Assembly (NCBI GenBank): GCA_007922195.1
Contig: ML682007.1
Coordinates: 15,492,954 to 15,556,953 of the forward strand
Reading direction: 5' to 3'
From: Podocnemis expansa
Taxonomy: Eukaryota; Chordata; Testudines; Podocnemididae
DNA length: 64,000 bases
Shown: piece by piece, positions 1 through 14,400 of the stretch
How positions within the stretch are numbered: position 1 is the stretch's first letter
How the letters are laid out: each line of letters opens with the position of its first letter
Made by a program: the position numbers and the translations under genes
The notes under the pieces: generated by a model
The model's database searches: none
What the model saw: only the letters and a program-made list of their open reading frames with translations
Told to the model about the DNA's origin: nothing

Positions 1-762
1 GAAAGAAATATTGGGGGAATTTATTTATGTTACTAAGGATTTTGAGGTCCTTAGGTAAAATGCTTTGTATAAATTTCACACCATTATTATGCAGTGACAC
101 CAACAGGATAGCCACCTTTTCTTCCCAGGAAGACCTGAGCAGTCCAATCACTGTACTTATCAACATCCCATTCCTCCCCACCACCTGTTCTCTACATTTT
201 ACTGTGCTGCTCCCACCCCCAGACATGATAAGAGCCTTCCTCAACACTGCTCTTTTAATATGGTAGAAGGGATAGCATTGAGAGGTACAAGTTACTGTCT
301 TCTTCCTGTAGAGATATACTTTTAAAAGGTTGTGAATTTAGAGACAATCCCTAGCATGGGCAAGTGTTGTGTAAATTGAGAGATGTGCCCTAGGGTGATC
401 TAACATGGCTGCTCCCAACTACACACCTGGGATTTGGACCTGTCTGTGTGATTAAATTCTATTTCTCACTCATTCAATAGTGTGGTCTTTAATGAACCCC
501 TCAAGATCATTACACTTCCCAACCTTACTAATTCTGCACGAAGGATGCCAAAACTCTGTACTAGCCCTGGAAATGAGAGTAGGCCTAAGAGATAAAGTTT
601 TGCCCTTCCCTCAAGTTGACAATGGGCAGAACTGACCAATGAACTCAAGAGCTATGCTTAATAGTGACAGTAACTGTCAGGAAAAGCATTTATCACACAA
701 GAAACAGAATTTTGATGGACTGGCAGCAGTTTATAGCAGCCAATTTCAGTGGGAAAGCAGGA
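1..762. other. non-coding sequence, nothing recognised
   Basis: Unique-looking AT-rich sequence. The open frames here are under 90 codons, overlap on both strands and show no recognisable domain. I see no repeat family that I can name. Confidence 0.6.
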
Positions 763-1005
763 ACATAAGAAATGTTGAATTAGAATAGACCACTGCCCAT
801 CTAGTTTATCATCTTGTCCCCAACAGTAACTAATACCAGATACTTCAGAGGAAGATGTGAGACACCCTAGAGTAGGAACACCTATCCACAGAGAAAGTTT
901 CCCCCCAATTCCCATTAATTGAAAGTTGATTTAATTATCTATGATCTGAAATAGGAGAGTTGATCTCTTGTGGCAAAGAGTTCCCCATATCAATTGTGAT
1001 GAATA
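763..1005 (-). mobile_element. CR1-like LINE 3' tail relic
   Basis: The plus strand has the word order of a reptile CR1-type 3' end read in reverse: aacataagaaatg, then ccatctagtttatcatctt, then ataccagatacttcagagg, and finally a gttcc segment near 980. A similar but shorter relic lies at 38557-38661. It is heavily diverged, carries no frame and is a fossil. Family membership is recalled from knowledge of reptile repeats and was not aligned. Confidence 0.6.
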
Positions 1006-2588
1006 ATCAGCATGGATTAATGATGTTGGGCAGACATCAAATAAGGGCCATCTCCTGATCAGTTTAGATAAATCCATTCTCTCATCCAATCCTAACTTAG
1101 TAAAACCCAAAGACTATTAGTCCTACCAATTTCCAAATTTGATCTGCAGCACAGACACCATTCCTTCTGCTGTTCCATCCACATCACTCTCCACCTTTTA
1201 GATTTACCCGTTGCTTCTGCTACTACTGGTTGACTATGCAACTGAACATGTTTCATAGCCAGTGGGTTCACTCCTGGAAACACTGCTTATGACGTTAATC
1301 AATGATCTCAAAAGCCACCTTATTGCAGACTTCAGCTATCTCTCAAGTTCTTCACTCTCCTTGAATCAGGAGTACTCTCCCACATGGAGCTGGGGTCAGT
1401 TCAGACTGCCCCTTTACTCTCTGCAACTGGTTTCCATAGCCATTCAACATTCCCCAACTGCCAAGCACTCCCCTTTGGTGCATTAAGTTGCCACTCAGGT
1501 TCCCTTTCCCAGGATTACTCCAACATCTCTTCCTCCTTTACATTGCCAGACTCAGCCTGAGTTAAATTACCTTATTTGTTGCTTGTTAAAGGTGATATGG
1601 AGGCCTCCTTTTTTCATTAAAGGAGTCACCCTCTCCCCCATAATGCACAGGATTCAAAGCAGAGACACTGAGAAAAGAAAAGAAAAAGAGAGGCAGAAGA
1701 AAAGGAGGGAGAAGATGAGATCAAGGACAGGAATAAAGCTTGGGAAAAATAGATCAACAGTAAGCCTGAGTGTAAAGAATAGCAAGTTTACTAGTGGTGG
1801 AACATACGCCTCTGATCAAATGGATTTAGTCAAACTGAAATAAAGGAAATAGCTATTAGCTCTAGTGATATACAAAGCACCATCTTTCTAGTCTAGTGTA
1901 TGTGTTCAAGTGAAAGAGAAAGAGAACCAATCTTGACGATATATTTTTCTTAGACGTTTTATTTGGTACTCAAGGCTGCTCAATAGTATTTTGTCATTTT
2001 CATAGAAAGGGATGGATCATGTCACAGGCAATGCTGCCAAGTGAGATGTATGAAATAACTAAATGGAAAGAGGTTCCTAAAAATCCAAAAGCTATTCTTC
2101 TGATGTCCCCTTCCCTCAGCTGCCCTGGAGCAATAATTTCTTTCAAGACAATTAACTTTCTGCCATGGCGGCAGCCCTGTGCCATTCTGACAGCTCTACA
2201 GTCTGTGCAAATGTTTCCTTATTAATGAAATTAAACATCAGAGACACATGCTGTCAGAGTAAATTGATATAGTAAGTTCTTCTTTAGCATGAATCTTATA
2301 AATCATGAGCAATACATAGAACAAGATTTGTAAAGGTTTAATAAAAAGCTGAACTACTTCTCAATTGCCAGGCTCTGATCCAATGAAGTTGAAGCTAGCA
2401 GACCATTAAAACATTAACATTAATTGGAAGCACTGAACCATTTCAGGATAGATTCATTTCATACTTACATATATATATATCTGTAAGGAAAGCGGACAAG
2501 AATTCCCTCTCTGCTTATGAATTATACCAAAATTACTCTGGAAACATTTGAAATACAATGATTGTTTAGCACCAGGATACATTCTAAG
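1006..2588. other. non-coding sequence with a purine-rich stretch
   Basis: No gene is supported. A GA-rich purine run lies at about 1670-1725 (aaaagaaaagaaaaagagag) and explains the lysine/arginine-rich open frame that crosses it. The rest is unclassified. Confidence 0.6.
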
Positions 2589-2596
2589 GACTAAAT

Positions 2597-2962
2597 CAGA
2601 GGTTCCAACCTCTTCAAGTCTGAGGACCCCTTTTTAACATCAAAAAATTTTGTGGACCCCCCCCCCCAATGATAATAGTTATCATGGACTGACTGCAGGC
2701 AGTGGCACTACAGAAGGGCAGTAGAGGACCTGGTCCCCACCTGGTCCCAAGAGGTGGGGACATATACAGGGTGTGGATGCTCACAATGGGCAAATAAGAT
2801 TCAGTTAGAGTCCCCTCCGATGTGGATCACTGGCCGGCAGCAGATCAAGCCTCGGCCACCTGTCACTGGCTGGCAGCAGCTGGGGCCAGATGTATTCACA
2901 GACCCCTTGCAATAACTCTGCAGACCCTCAGGGGTCTCCTGACCACCGGTTGGGAACCCCTG
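2597..2962. mobile_element. non-autonomous hAT-type DNA transposon
   Basis: The element begins cagaggttcc and ends ggaacccctg, an imperfect terminal inverted repeat. It is flanked by an exact 8-bp direct repeat, gactaaat (2589-2596 and 2963-2970), the target-site duplication length of hAT transposases. The interior has the gaggacccc/gtggacccc words common in vertebrate hAT miniature elements and an 11-base C run at 2657-2667. At 366 bp it has no transposase, so it must have been mobilised in trans. Confidence 0.82.
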
Positions 2963-3225
2963 GACTAAATTGTCGGCATGCACCTTGCAGTTTTAACATG
3001 GAACAGTGATGAAGGAGGGCTTGGGAAAGTGCCACCAGACCACAGCTGTAACTACAGCGGGGCCAACGGGGTAAAGCCCCGGGTGGTTCAGAGCGGCTCA
3101 ATGGAGCCACTTTATTAAGGGGTGGCTTTGCAGCGCCAGCTGTAAGTGCCACAAATTGCAACGGGCACATTCCAATCAGAAAACGCCCCAGGTGGCAAAA
3201 CACCATGTTCAGCTCTGCACCAGAT

Positions 3226-3274
3226 TCCTTGTTTGTTTTGCTGAATGAGACTAACATGGTTACTCGTTTGGAAC
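3226..3274 (+). mobile_element. Penelope-like element 3' terminal tail fragment
   Basis: This 49-bp piece matches the terminal tail seen at other loci in the window: ccttgtttgttttgctga, then gactaacatgg, then the terminus tttggaac. No hammerhead core or inverted partner is present. Flanking direct repeats are not convincing, so it may be a severely 5'-truncated insertion or the remains of a larger one. Confidence 0.7.
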
Positions 3275-6200
3275 CTGGATAGTAGCAGTTAAGCATTAAT
3301 GGTTTCTGCCAACTAGAGTATCCACAATATTCATAAAAGTCATCTTTCCATATTACACCCATTACCTTGGTATCTGTTTAAAAGTCTTGCAACTGTAGAA
3401 GCATTTTTATTCACCTGTTGATATATTTAAATATACACCCACATACTTTTACCCACCTATGAACAAAGCAATTCAAAAATGTACAAAGGTCTGACAAAAG
3501 TGCTTTTATTTCTTGATAAAAATTTTATGGGCAATTTTCAGTTTGCTTGAATTTCCTTGTTTTATCAGACTTGCTTTGTTCTGAAAACTCCTCCCCTACT
3601 CCACAGAAAATTTCCAAGTAATTTATTTAAAAATGATAAATAAAAACCATGAAAAATTGTCTTTCAAGATTTTCCTTCCACATGCACACCCACACAGAAA
3701 ATGCCACTTTCCCAGCCACATATGTTATGCAATATGCCCTCACATTTCACCTGAAACACACATTGATATGTAAGAAATCTCCCAATTTTACTACAAATTT
3801 AAATTTTTCCAACTGCAGGCAATTTTCAAAATAGATTTAGACTCAAAATACACCAAAGAAAATCCTTATACATTTCCAGGTAAAGCTAAAAAGTTCATAA
3901 GAAGAGAACTAGATGTGGACATGAACAAGAACTTTTGAAGAGATCATGACTAATGAGTGGACTAAGACATTTACCAGGGGCTAACTTTCAGTATGTGGGA
4001 TGCTGGAATCTAGTCATATGTTTTCCATATGCACCACAGAACTCAGTTATGCCTCCCTTAAGGCTAACATATGCAAAGGAATGGAAAAAATGTACACAGT
4101 TGGAGCACTAATGTCTGGAGATGTTAAACTTTTCAAGACACCTTCCACCTGAGATTATCAACTGGCTAGCCAAACATTAGTTTAGATTTGGTGCTGCCAT
4201 GAAGGTGGTTTTCTTCTTACTTTAAGGAGAATAAGTCAATATTTTGCCCTCAATTATATGCGAAGACTTGCTAGGCACTATCCCAAAACAAGTCATCAAT
4301 AACACATGGGGTAAGAACTCTACAAACAGTAAATATTGTACCTTTACGTGGTCTGTGATGTCAGTTGATGGAGCCAGGATCTGATTGCACATCTCCTCAG
4401 TCTGGTGCCTTAAGTAAAAAAAAAACCAATTTTTTTTAAGATTCAACCCAAAAAAAAACCTACCTTATCCAAAAGACCTATTGGTAATCTATTGTTTGTA
4501 CAGTGGTTGGAAAAGGTAAAATGCTACATCTTATTCCAGAGTAGAGTTACACAAATTACAAAATGAGAAACTGCCTAGGGAGGACTACCACAGAAAAGAA
4601 GTGAGGGTTATAGTGGAGGGGGCATTCTTCCTGGATTGCAGGAGTAACACTGACTTCGAAATTAGCTGTATATTCTTTATTTTGGACAGCTCTATCCCAA
4701 GCCACAAATCCATACCACAAGAAATTTAATTAAAGAGAAACACACACAGAAAGAGGCTGGAAGTACTGTTTTTATCTATTAACATCTGAATTAAGGAAGG
4801 CTCTGTCCTGAAAGCTATGTGTACTATACAAAACCGTGAGTATGAAAGTAGATATTACGAAAGGTCATATATTATTAGCCACTTCCAATAGCTTAGGATG
4901 TCAAAGTGTACAGCTTGCAAAAGTAAAGGGCAATGTGTTTAAAGGTTTTTTAACAGCTGTAAACTACAGAGAGGTTCTAATCGGACACAGATAATTAGCA
5001 GAGATAAAAGTTTTAAGAAGAGCTTTACTCTAACCCAGCCAAACTGAAGACAGCTCAGCATTATAAACACTTCCTGAATTAGCAAGAGCATGGAAGCCTC
5101 AGGAGGAGAGAGTTACCTTCAAAGCTTTTTTTAAAAATACAGTCTATAACCAGCATGCAAATGCTTTGCTCAAAGAAATGTATTGGCTTCAATCCACAAG
5201 TGGTTTTCATTGATGTTGTCAACCTTTCACTGGAGTGATACAAAAGCTTCAAAAGAAAGTAATGATGAACTAATTACGTTGACTGTAGTCCCCAGCTATG
5301 GATCACTGAGGGGCATTGAATTAGATTCCAGAGAAGAATGCCAATATAATAGAAGCTTACTACATGACTTTTGTGGACTCAAGCAAAAGCCTTTATCTAA
5401 TGGATAGATAGAGAAGCACGATGCAAGGAAAAACCACCAAGCAAAAGAATGTTGAAACATTACCATCCATGATGATGACTCCTAAAATGGCATGAATTTA
5501 TAAGATTATTTGCCAGAATTGTGATGAAGCAGTGATCTTCTGACATGAAATTATCTCAAGATGAAAGTTATATAAATTGAAACTCACTTTCCACCCTCCA
5601 TACTTGGCAAGTTTATTTACAGAAGGTGAAATTTATCCTTGTGAATAGGTCAGCAAAATAGAAATTAAGTGGGATGTAGAGGTTGGTATTTAGATCCTGT
5701 GCTGGTGCTCCACAAAGGGGTAAATTTCACCCATCCATAGGATATTAAATTTATATAATTTTTCCCAGCATCATCGCATGACGGTAGCATGCATTTCTGG
5801 TCAACTGTTCATGTAGGCCCTGGTTGTTTTATTTTTGAAGGGAGCAAATATTTTTCACTGAAAGGAAACTGTTCCAAGAATTGTTATGGGAATACTGTGA
5901 ATTGTTCTGCAGCACACACCTGCAATATCTGGACTTTTATCAAAAGATTTGAAGATTTTCTCCTTTCTAAAGGCACATCATAAAAAGCATACCAACATTT
6001 CCTCAAAGATTAATTGGAGCAGTGATGATGTTTGCACTCCTCAAATTAGTTTTCATTTGATTTGCATGCCTAAAAGTACTTTAGTATACAATGAAATATT
6101 GTGCGTTAGATTCAGATGTGATATTGCAAACAGGGTCTTAGTGCCTACACAGATAAAAAAATAGAGGACAGCATATAATTGCAGTGCTAATAAAGATTCT

Positions 6201-7049
6201 GTGGTACTGAGAGTAGGCTATTTTTGATTGTGTTTGTCAACACCCTGATGTCTCCAGCATTTTCTCTAGTGTGATAAGAGTGTCATCATTACTTGGAGCC
6301 CAAAAGAAGGAAGGAACTCTTTGCTGTGGGGAAACTTTCTTCCTGTTTTACAGCTCCCTGTATGGATCCCATATTACTAATACTGTGTACTTAGACATCA
6401 GCTTTCATTTGAAGACCTGAGGTTCCTCAACCTATCTTTCAGAGTCCTGTAGTCATCACTTAATAATAGAAGCGATACTTTGGGTGCGTAGGGCACAGTC
6501 GTCACTGATCGTTAACTATTGCAATAACTCTCATGCTCCTCCATTTCAAGTGCCTATATCTCAAGTATTGACTCCTCCCCATTTCTGCTTTATTCTGCTT
6601 CAGCTCACATGCAAAGTCTAAACAGGAGCTTGTAAGGTCCATTTTGCAAGCTCCATGCATTGGACTGAGCTTCACTAAGTGCAGTGTAAGCCTGCATATT
6701 GGATGAATTCTGCATTTGGGATTTATTCTTCTGTGTAGTGTTTATGCATGTTAATTCTTTTTTCTCTGTTTTGCATGGTTTTTCTTTTTGGTGTTATGAC
6801 TTTCCAGCTTCCTTAATTTAGGAGCCCCCTCAGTTTTCAGTACTATTACAGATTAACTATGTAAGCCAGCTGTACCTGCTCCACTGTGCCACCTCCATGT
6901 TTTCATCTTTGTTTTTGAAGCATTGTATGAAGCTCACCTCTTTATCCTTATTGAATATTTAAAGGTTTTATTTCCCTTAAAATAAATCTTTTTCCATTTG
7001 GAGGGACTGAGGGCTACTGTTTCCATAACAACCACTTCCCAGAAAGCTG

Positions 7050-7051
<2 letters not shown>
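3275..7051. other. non-coding sequence, nothing recognised
   Basis: AT-rich sequence with scattered short frames only. I find no transposon ends, RNA genes or conserved protein segments that can be defended. Confidence 0.6.
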
Positions 7052-7220
<169 letters not shown>

Positions 7221-10200
7221 TATTGTAGAATTAACTGCGTGGTTTTAATGTTTAATCAGACTCACCTGGACATACAAAAACAATGTGAACTTCACATATC
7301 TTGTTTTTATACTTCATGTCTCACTGACCAAAATAAAGTTCCTTACAAACAAAAGATGATAAAAAAAACTCTGCAAACCTATCCAATACTCTGTTAAAGA
7401 AAACTGATGAGCAGATCTCCAAAAAGAAATAGGATTGAAAACTGCTGATGCATCCTTTATCACTGCAATTTCCACAAGGTTATAAAAGTCATGCTTGGAT
7501 AAAATCTTGGAAATGCTAAAGCAATGATCTAAAAAATGAATGCAGATAAGCCTTATCCATTTTAAATAAGGAAGAGCATAACAGGAGCTGAAACAGTGCC
7601 GACAAAGATTCTAAAATCAAGTGTATGATTTTCTCTGATTTGTATATGACAGGACAGCTGACAATTTTACGGGTCTTGCACAACATGCTAAAATGCACCC
7701 ATGTTGACAAGCCATATGATGCATACATTGTCTCTACTAGGTATGGCATCAGTATGGAAATTATGATATCCATTTCATCACAGTTAAATGAAATTCCCTG
7801 ACGTATCCAGTCATTTTCCATACAGGGTTTTTGATTTTTTTTGAGATAGATAGGCAATAAATGAATGGAGATTTATGCAATGTGGTAGCAGATTGAAGAA
7901 TCTGAAGAGTCACCTGGCTTCAGGACCAGTGGAGCTGAAATGCATGAAGGAAATGACTTCACATGGGCTCTGAGAAAATAGGAGAGCAGAGAAATGGAGA
8001 TCAATGTTAAACCTTTAATGTAGTCACACCAGACTACAGTGTAAACTACAACAAAGACTTTTCTGCAAATATTCTTTCAAATATTAATTCAATTTATTTC
8101 TATTCTGTTTGCATCTCTTTTTTCTGTGTTTGCTGTCCAGGGATATTCTAACAAGAGAATTAGTGGCAAAATGTTTGCAGAAAGACCAAATATTACAGGT
8201 TATTTATTGAAAGTTAATTTCATGAGCATTCACCCCAAAAATCCAGCTTGAGATTTAAATTCACCCAGTTACACACTTGAACTAGTCACCCATCTCTAAA
8301 AAGACAGCAAATTGTAAGAAAAATGAAGGTAATGGGAACCAACAGAGTATTTTCTACTCATAAACCTGAACCCACTTGTTTGGGTCCTCAGTAAAGTAAC
8401 TCAATGCCTACTATTCTTCATCTTACTGCCTTTTTATTTTCCCTTGTAGGTCATGGAATGACTTTGGCACCAACTTCAGAAAAGTGAAAAAAAAAAAATC
8501 TCCCTTTGGATGAAGAGAACTGCATAATGGCCACCAGAATAGATCTATTTTTTTAGCCTCTCAGGCTTATCAATATGAAGATCCACCCTGCAAGTGCAAC
8601 TAAACAGCAGACCTTTCAAAGATCTTTTTAAAGAAGGCATCTATAAAGGGCATTTCTTGTTCAAAACAAAGTTGTATGTCACCAACAGAATTTGACACTC
8701 AGTTCAGGCTTTATCAGAGCACCATTGCCTGTTAATCTGACCCAGTCATCTCCAAAGTTCACGAGTGCAGCAGGCTCAACTTCGACATACCAAATCTAAA
8801 CATGATTTTGAAGCCTGTAGCCTTTGAATCATTGTACAGTGGAACAGATGTAAAAAAAAAAAGAAACCAAGATCACTCAATGAAATAAAAGTGATAATGC
8901 AATTAGGCTTTTCTGAACTTAAAAGCAAGGGAAGCATTGTTATGTCAAACACTGATAATCCATAAACCAAGAACAAAGAGAGGTGCCCATCATGCTGAAA
9001 GCAGCCAAGATGTAAATTAAAACATTCCAGGAGGAGTTTCTCTCCTGATGCTTCTAATGCATTGTTCAAGATTAACCAGTCCCTCAGTATGGGGGGGGGG
9101 GGGAAACCACCACATAAACCTCAGCACAAGAGCATTTATACTGAAATAACAAAAAGAAATACATTTACAAAACATCATTCATATCATGGAAGTTTAGGCA
9201 GGATAGAAAATACATCCCAATGAATACACTTAATTGGTACATACATATAAAAAGTCTATTCCATAAGGACTAAATGTGAAGAATTTAATGATAGGTGGTT
9301 CTGATGTGTGGCTTTCTGAGGGAATGAGCTCACCATTATTCATGTAGTAAAAGGATCAGTTCATAATTTCCTCAGGTTTTGTATCAAGCAACAGGAACAG
9401 AGAGGAAAAAATTTTAAAAAAAAATTCAGTTGGTTCTATATGTTCATTATAGCTTTAAGTGTATAGAATAAAAAGGTTTCAAGTTGAAGGTATGATGTGT
9501 GCTGGCCAAGATACAAGGAAGCTTTCCAAACATACCTTTCCAATCCTACTTCCTTGTCTAGTGTTTGTTTGTGGAAGGGGAGGTTTAATTAATTAATTAT
9601 CCGGTGGGAAGACAATCTGTGAAACCTAAAAATTGAAACTGACACAATAGAATGAATAGCTCACAAAGCGCTTTACACTGTTACGTCAATGGTTTGACAT
9701 CAGCACAGTCTGGTTGCAAGTGGAAGTAACTGCAGTGCAACAGTCTGGCTGTTTGGTGATCAGTGAAGTGAGCTGATGGTATTGTTTAGTTCATTAAATA
9801 TCTTTCTTCCTACTGGGCATTTCTAAGCTTCTGGTTACTACAGTGTTAGCACACTAGAGCATCAGACCACCACCACCACAACCAGCACTATTTGGAAACA
9901 CTTATAGCAGCCTCCCCTAAGGCTGGTCAAAAATGACCATTTCCCCATTGGAAAAATGAGATTTCATCTAAATAGAAAAGTTACTATGGACAAAGATTGA
10001 TTTTGGTGGAATTTTCCATCAGGAAAACATGAAGGAAATTTTTTATTTCTCATCCAACTGAAGCTAAATGTTTCAATTTGCTTTGTTGGGCTGAAACAAA
10101 ACATTTAATTTTCTTTCATGTTGACATTTCCCATGATGCACTGTAGCAGCTCAACCACAGGAAGATACTAAGGTGCATGATGAAAAATTTAGTCCTTCCT

Positions 10201-10868
10201 GGAAGAACAGCAGAAAGGATGCGCGAGAGATCCAGAGCTACAACTCTTAGCAGGTACCACAGGAACTCAGGAAGATGCAGAGATTAATGTCCAACTGAAA
10301 TGCAACGCTTAGTTTCTCTTCATCTGGGAGCAACCTGCTGAAATTTAAGTTTCAGTGTGGGAAAGTTCAAATATTTAGTTCCTTTTGAAAATCTCAGTAG
10401 GTATTTCTGGGACCATCATGTCTCAGGCACTGCCAGTTTCCCCTGAACCCTTGCCTCCTCTACATGACACATTTCATCCATCTTCCACAACGTGAACCTC
10501 CTTGCTTTCCTTACAAACTACACTGAACAGCTCCAAATTCCTTCCACACAGAACTTAGAATGTGGCAACCATCATAAGTTTGTCTCTCTTGCATTTAAGC
10601 CTGCTCCTTTGTGACTTCAAATCATTCCCAGAAATCTGTCTGGTGTCCAATGTTTCTTTCTGATACCCCCCCCCCCCGTAGACACTCTCCAGTTAAACAT
10701 TGTACTCTTCTGCATATACCTTTTGTTCATGTGTTAACCCTTCTTTAACCCCATGTGCTCCCATGCTTTTGTTCTGAACTAAATCCTTCATCCTCCACTC
10801 AAGAGGTTTAGTAAACGTGGTTTAGGGATTCCATTCTAGTCAGGATTTTAAAACTGTCAGTTCTTTTT
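7221..10868. other. non-coding sequence with homopolymers
   Basis: No gene or nameable transposon. It contains a 13-base G run (9091-9103), a 12-base C run (10666-10677) and a short ACC repeat near 9869-9887. A 113-codon minus-strand frame (7516-7857) has no recognisable motif and is of a length expected by chance here. Confidence 0.6.
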
Positions 10869-10876
10869 GTCTAGTC

Positions 10877-11408
10877 CAGGTGTGGCCAAACTGTGGCTCG
10901 GGAGCCATATGCAGCTCTTGAAAGAAAAATTGTGGCTTGCGGAAGAAAGCCAGAGGAAAGCAGCCCCAGTCTAGGAGTTGTAAATCTCCCACCCTGAGCA
11001 TACTCAGAGCATGCTCGGGGGAAGCCCTAGCCTGTGACTAGTGACCAGATAAGGAGGCCCTGGAGAGAGGAGGATTCAGCCTGGGGGAGACAGTGTCAGG
11101 GCCTGGGGGTTAGGGAGGGGATCAGGACAGCAGGGACAAGTGACGGCATGGTTGAGACAGTGAGGAGAAGCTGAGTTTTTAGTGCGTAGGTAGGCCTAGT
11201 TTTCAGGGTAACCTTAAGTAATTATTAGAATCTGACATTAATAGGATCAATATTTGCCCTCTTTTTACAATAAAATTAAACTGTGTAATGGATTTTAAAC
11301 TTAGCAATTTTGGAATAGGTAAAATATGACTATATGCCTCAGTGCAGCTCTCAAAGGTTTAATAATCAACTTGTGTGGCTCTTGAATTCCATATGTTTGG
11401 CCACTCCA
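10877..11408. mobile_element. non-autonomous hAT-like DNA transposon
   Basis: The left end reads caggtgtggccaaactgtgg and the right end tttggccactcca, which are imperfect inverted repeats sharing the gtggcc/ggccac core. An exact 8-bp direct repeat, gtctagtc, lies at 10869-10876 and 11409-11416. The interior repeats the theme with ggctcgggagccatatgcag on the left and tgtggctcttgaattccata on the right. There is no transposase. The extreme termini are slightly eroded (a one-base length difference between ends). Confidence 0.77.
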
Positions 11409-11416
11409 GTCTAGTC

Positions 11417-14400
11417 CTTGAACATCATGATGTCACCAAGTTTTCTATTCACACACAAGACAGTAGAAACCTGTGCCCTTGGAAAAGTTAACTCATTGTA
11501 ATAATTGACACACAGCTCTCAATTCTCCCACGCAATCTTGAAAGGGTATGTAATAACCAGTGCTTTTTTTGCAACAGTACACAGAGGTATAGAGTACCAG
11601 CACTTTTTTTTGCTGGCCCCACTGCCCAGCTAGGAAAAGGAGAGTAATGCTACCTTTTTTTCTTTTTTTGTGAAAAAAGCAGTGATAATAACTGTAGCCT
11701 CCTCTCCAACCTTTGTAAAAAGGCCCCTTAGATAAAGGTATTAGAGCTTTTATGTTACCAATTATGTACTCTTCAGTGGACACAACGAATCCTGTTAACC
11801 AGTTTGGACTGTAATCTTTCTGTCTAGCTCACACGTGGATGGCAAGCAAAACAGACTGTACAAGAGCCTTAGCGAATTTAAAATTAGCCAGTATTACCCC
11901 CTTATTACAGACTGTCTTGGTCATGGTGTCCTTTGACCTGCCTTCAGGTAGACTGTGGGCAATATGAAAACAAAAGCCTACACTTCACTTCACTACAGCA
12001 CACCTCTCAGCTGGCAACTTTTCCTTCCAAATGTTAATTGCAGTTTTCATATGCAAGACAGGTGGCTGATTCAGCTGCATTTGAAGCACTAAGGGCTTTT
12101 TTCCTTCTAACAATCAGTGCTGAGAGGACTCAGAGGATAGCCTAATCAAGGGAACCCCAGCACTCCCCTTGTGAAAGTTGCCTGTGTGTAGGGATGCTTC
12201 ACAGAGGCTTTAAAGAAATACGCAACAGAGATGCTTAAGCTAAGAGAAAATGTAAATGACTGAACTGAGAATTGTCACACAATTGAGCAAACCTCAGCAC
12301 AGCAGCCTAGGAAAAAAAGAAAAAAGAGAATCACACCGAGTTTTAAGATGTCGAATAGTAAATCATGTTATTTCACACTCTGGAAGGATGAAATATTTAC
12401 AAGACAGGAGTAGTTTCTTTTGCTTCCTGTTTAAATAACAATGCATGTTAAGTTCTTCTGATCCCTGAGCTTCGCAGAATACCTCTTAGTAATTACAAAC
12501 AAAAAAAATTTCACCCAAGAAAAAAACAGCCTTTAAGAGAATTTCACCATCTCTTTGATGCTCACGTAACTAGAGCCCTGCACTGGTACAAAAATGTGGA
12601 GCCATATCTGATCCTCACCTGTTCAGTGATAGTATCTATCTGGTCCGCAATCCAGGATCAGGTCATTGTGTTTCTTATTCTGTGAAGTGACACTGAACAT
12701 GCGAATCAAAAGCCTGTTTGAAAGCCCACTGAAGTCAGTTTTTATCCTCATCAACTTATTGCACTGTTCTCCCATTTCACATTTAAATCCCTCCTCAAAA
12801 TACACTTTTTTTTTTTTTTTTCTTTTTGCAGAGGCCTTTGGAGCAACAACTTCCCACACCTTGAATGCCCTTCCTCCCTGGCCTTGCATACAGATCCAAC
12901 AGTGCAACCATGGTCTATATCCTGGGGTGAGGCAATGTTTGGACTATATTGCCCATATGTTATTTGGATTATAAAATCCTCACAGTAAAAAATACTTGTT
13001 TTTATGCCCTCAGAAGCAAAAAGGTGGTAAGGATCCAGTGACAGAAACAATCCAGTTAATTATAGCCCTCTCATGGCTCTATTAATTGGATTCAATCAAT
13101 GAACTGAGGAAGTTAACAAATACCAAATATGTCACTGAAAAAAAGGACAGCATAGGGGCATCTAGGTCAGAGGAAAGAAACCTGAGCTAATCTAAAGAAA
13201 ATATTCAGAGAATGAGTCTTGGAGCCATTAAGGATTTACATTTAAGAGTCTTTTAAAAATGCCATCAGTGAAATAATTCCTTGTACTTTTCACGTAGCAC
13301 TGGAGTTTCTTACAAGGTGACATCAAAATGAGTGAGAGAGAGAGGGTTGATGCTAATGATGTGAAGGTGAATCTCTGCAAAGACTACAAAATCATGGCTG
13401 CTGGGAAGTAGTGCCCTCCCAGAAGGAAGTAAATTGCTCCCTCTTTGCAAATTAGGAAAGTTCTGAATGTGCGCTAGGAGTTTGATTTATCGGGCTCAAT
13501 GAAGTAGCGTGTAATACTGAATCAGAAATGCCGTCAATTGGCCACAGTAACCTTGACTCAAATCTTTTATGGAGAATTCATTTCTGGTTTGCGAAGACCA
13601 TTATTATGTAGTTTGGCAGCATGGCGCATTGGGATGGAAAAAATGCATTGTATAATTGATGATTTCGCACTGCTAATACATCAAAGTGGCAGGGATAAGA
13701 AATGTTGCAGAACAGGATGGGCCCTTTGACTTCACAAAACACAAAGACAGATTTATGAATCCATGCTTACAATTAGCATCAAATTTTGCATTTATCCATC
13801 TTTTTTTAAAAAATTATAAAAGCGCTCAGCACAGCTATAATTTTCATACACACACCAGGGAACTGACCAGAAATGTACTTCTCAATCTGCCCACTTTGCT
13901 TGAACCAGTCCATTGCATCTCTTCCCCAGTCCTTTGGGTTATTTTTGTTTTACCTTCATATCCAGAAGCTGTTTGGGACAAAGGCCAATGTCTGCACAAT
14001 GCTTAGAACATTGTGGGTGTTGCCATAGTTTAAAACAGTAAAATAATAATAAAATCCTACTTTCTCAAGGCCACTTAGAACGCACACCTGGGAATTCAAA
14101 ACATGGACTCACTCACTTTACATTAAACGTTGTACCTTATGTGAAAATATTCACAGTTATGTCTCTTAATGCAAAGCTAAAATATATAAATTTCTCACAC
14201 ACGCACACAGTGGAACAGGAATTATTGAAAACCTCCGTGCATTAGGAATTTCCTAATGTCAACAGAGAGAATAATTAAAAAGATTTGGTTCACAGGTCGC
14301 AAAAAGTTAGTTTCTATCCATCCTTTGGAGTCATAAACATGGCATGAGACACTATTTTTGTGCTTTCTCACTTAGCTCTTCTTTCCACGCTCTGTCTAGA

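Noticed and set aside
397..421. Word resembling the PLE terminus (ctaacatggctgctccc)
   Set aside because: Only about 17 bp match, no adjoining tail sequence and no duplication; could be chance.
9925..10130. AT-rich stretch with repeated aatttt/aaaatt words, similar in feel to 49050-49170
   Set aside because: Possibly an old repeat, but I could not pair ends or align the two stretches convincingly.
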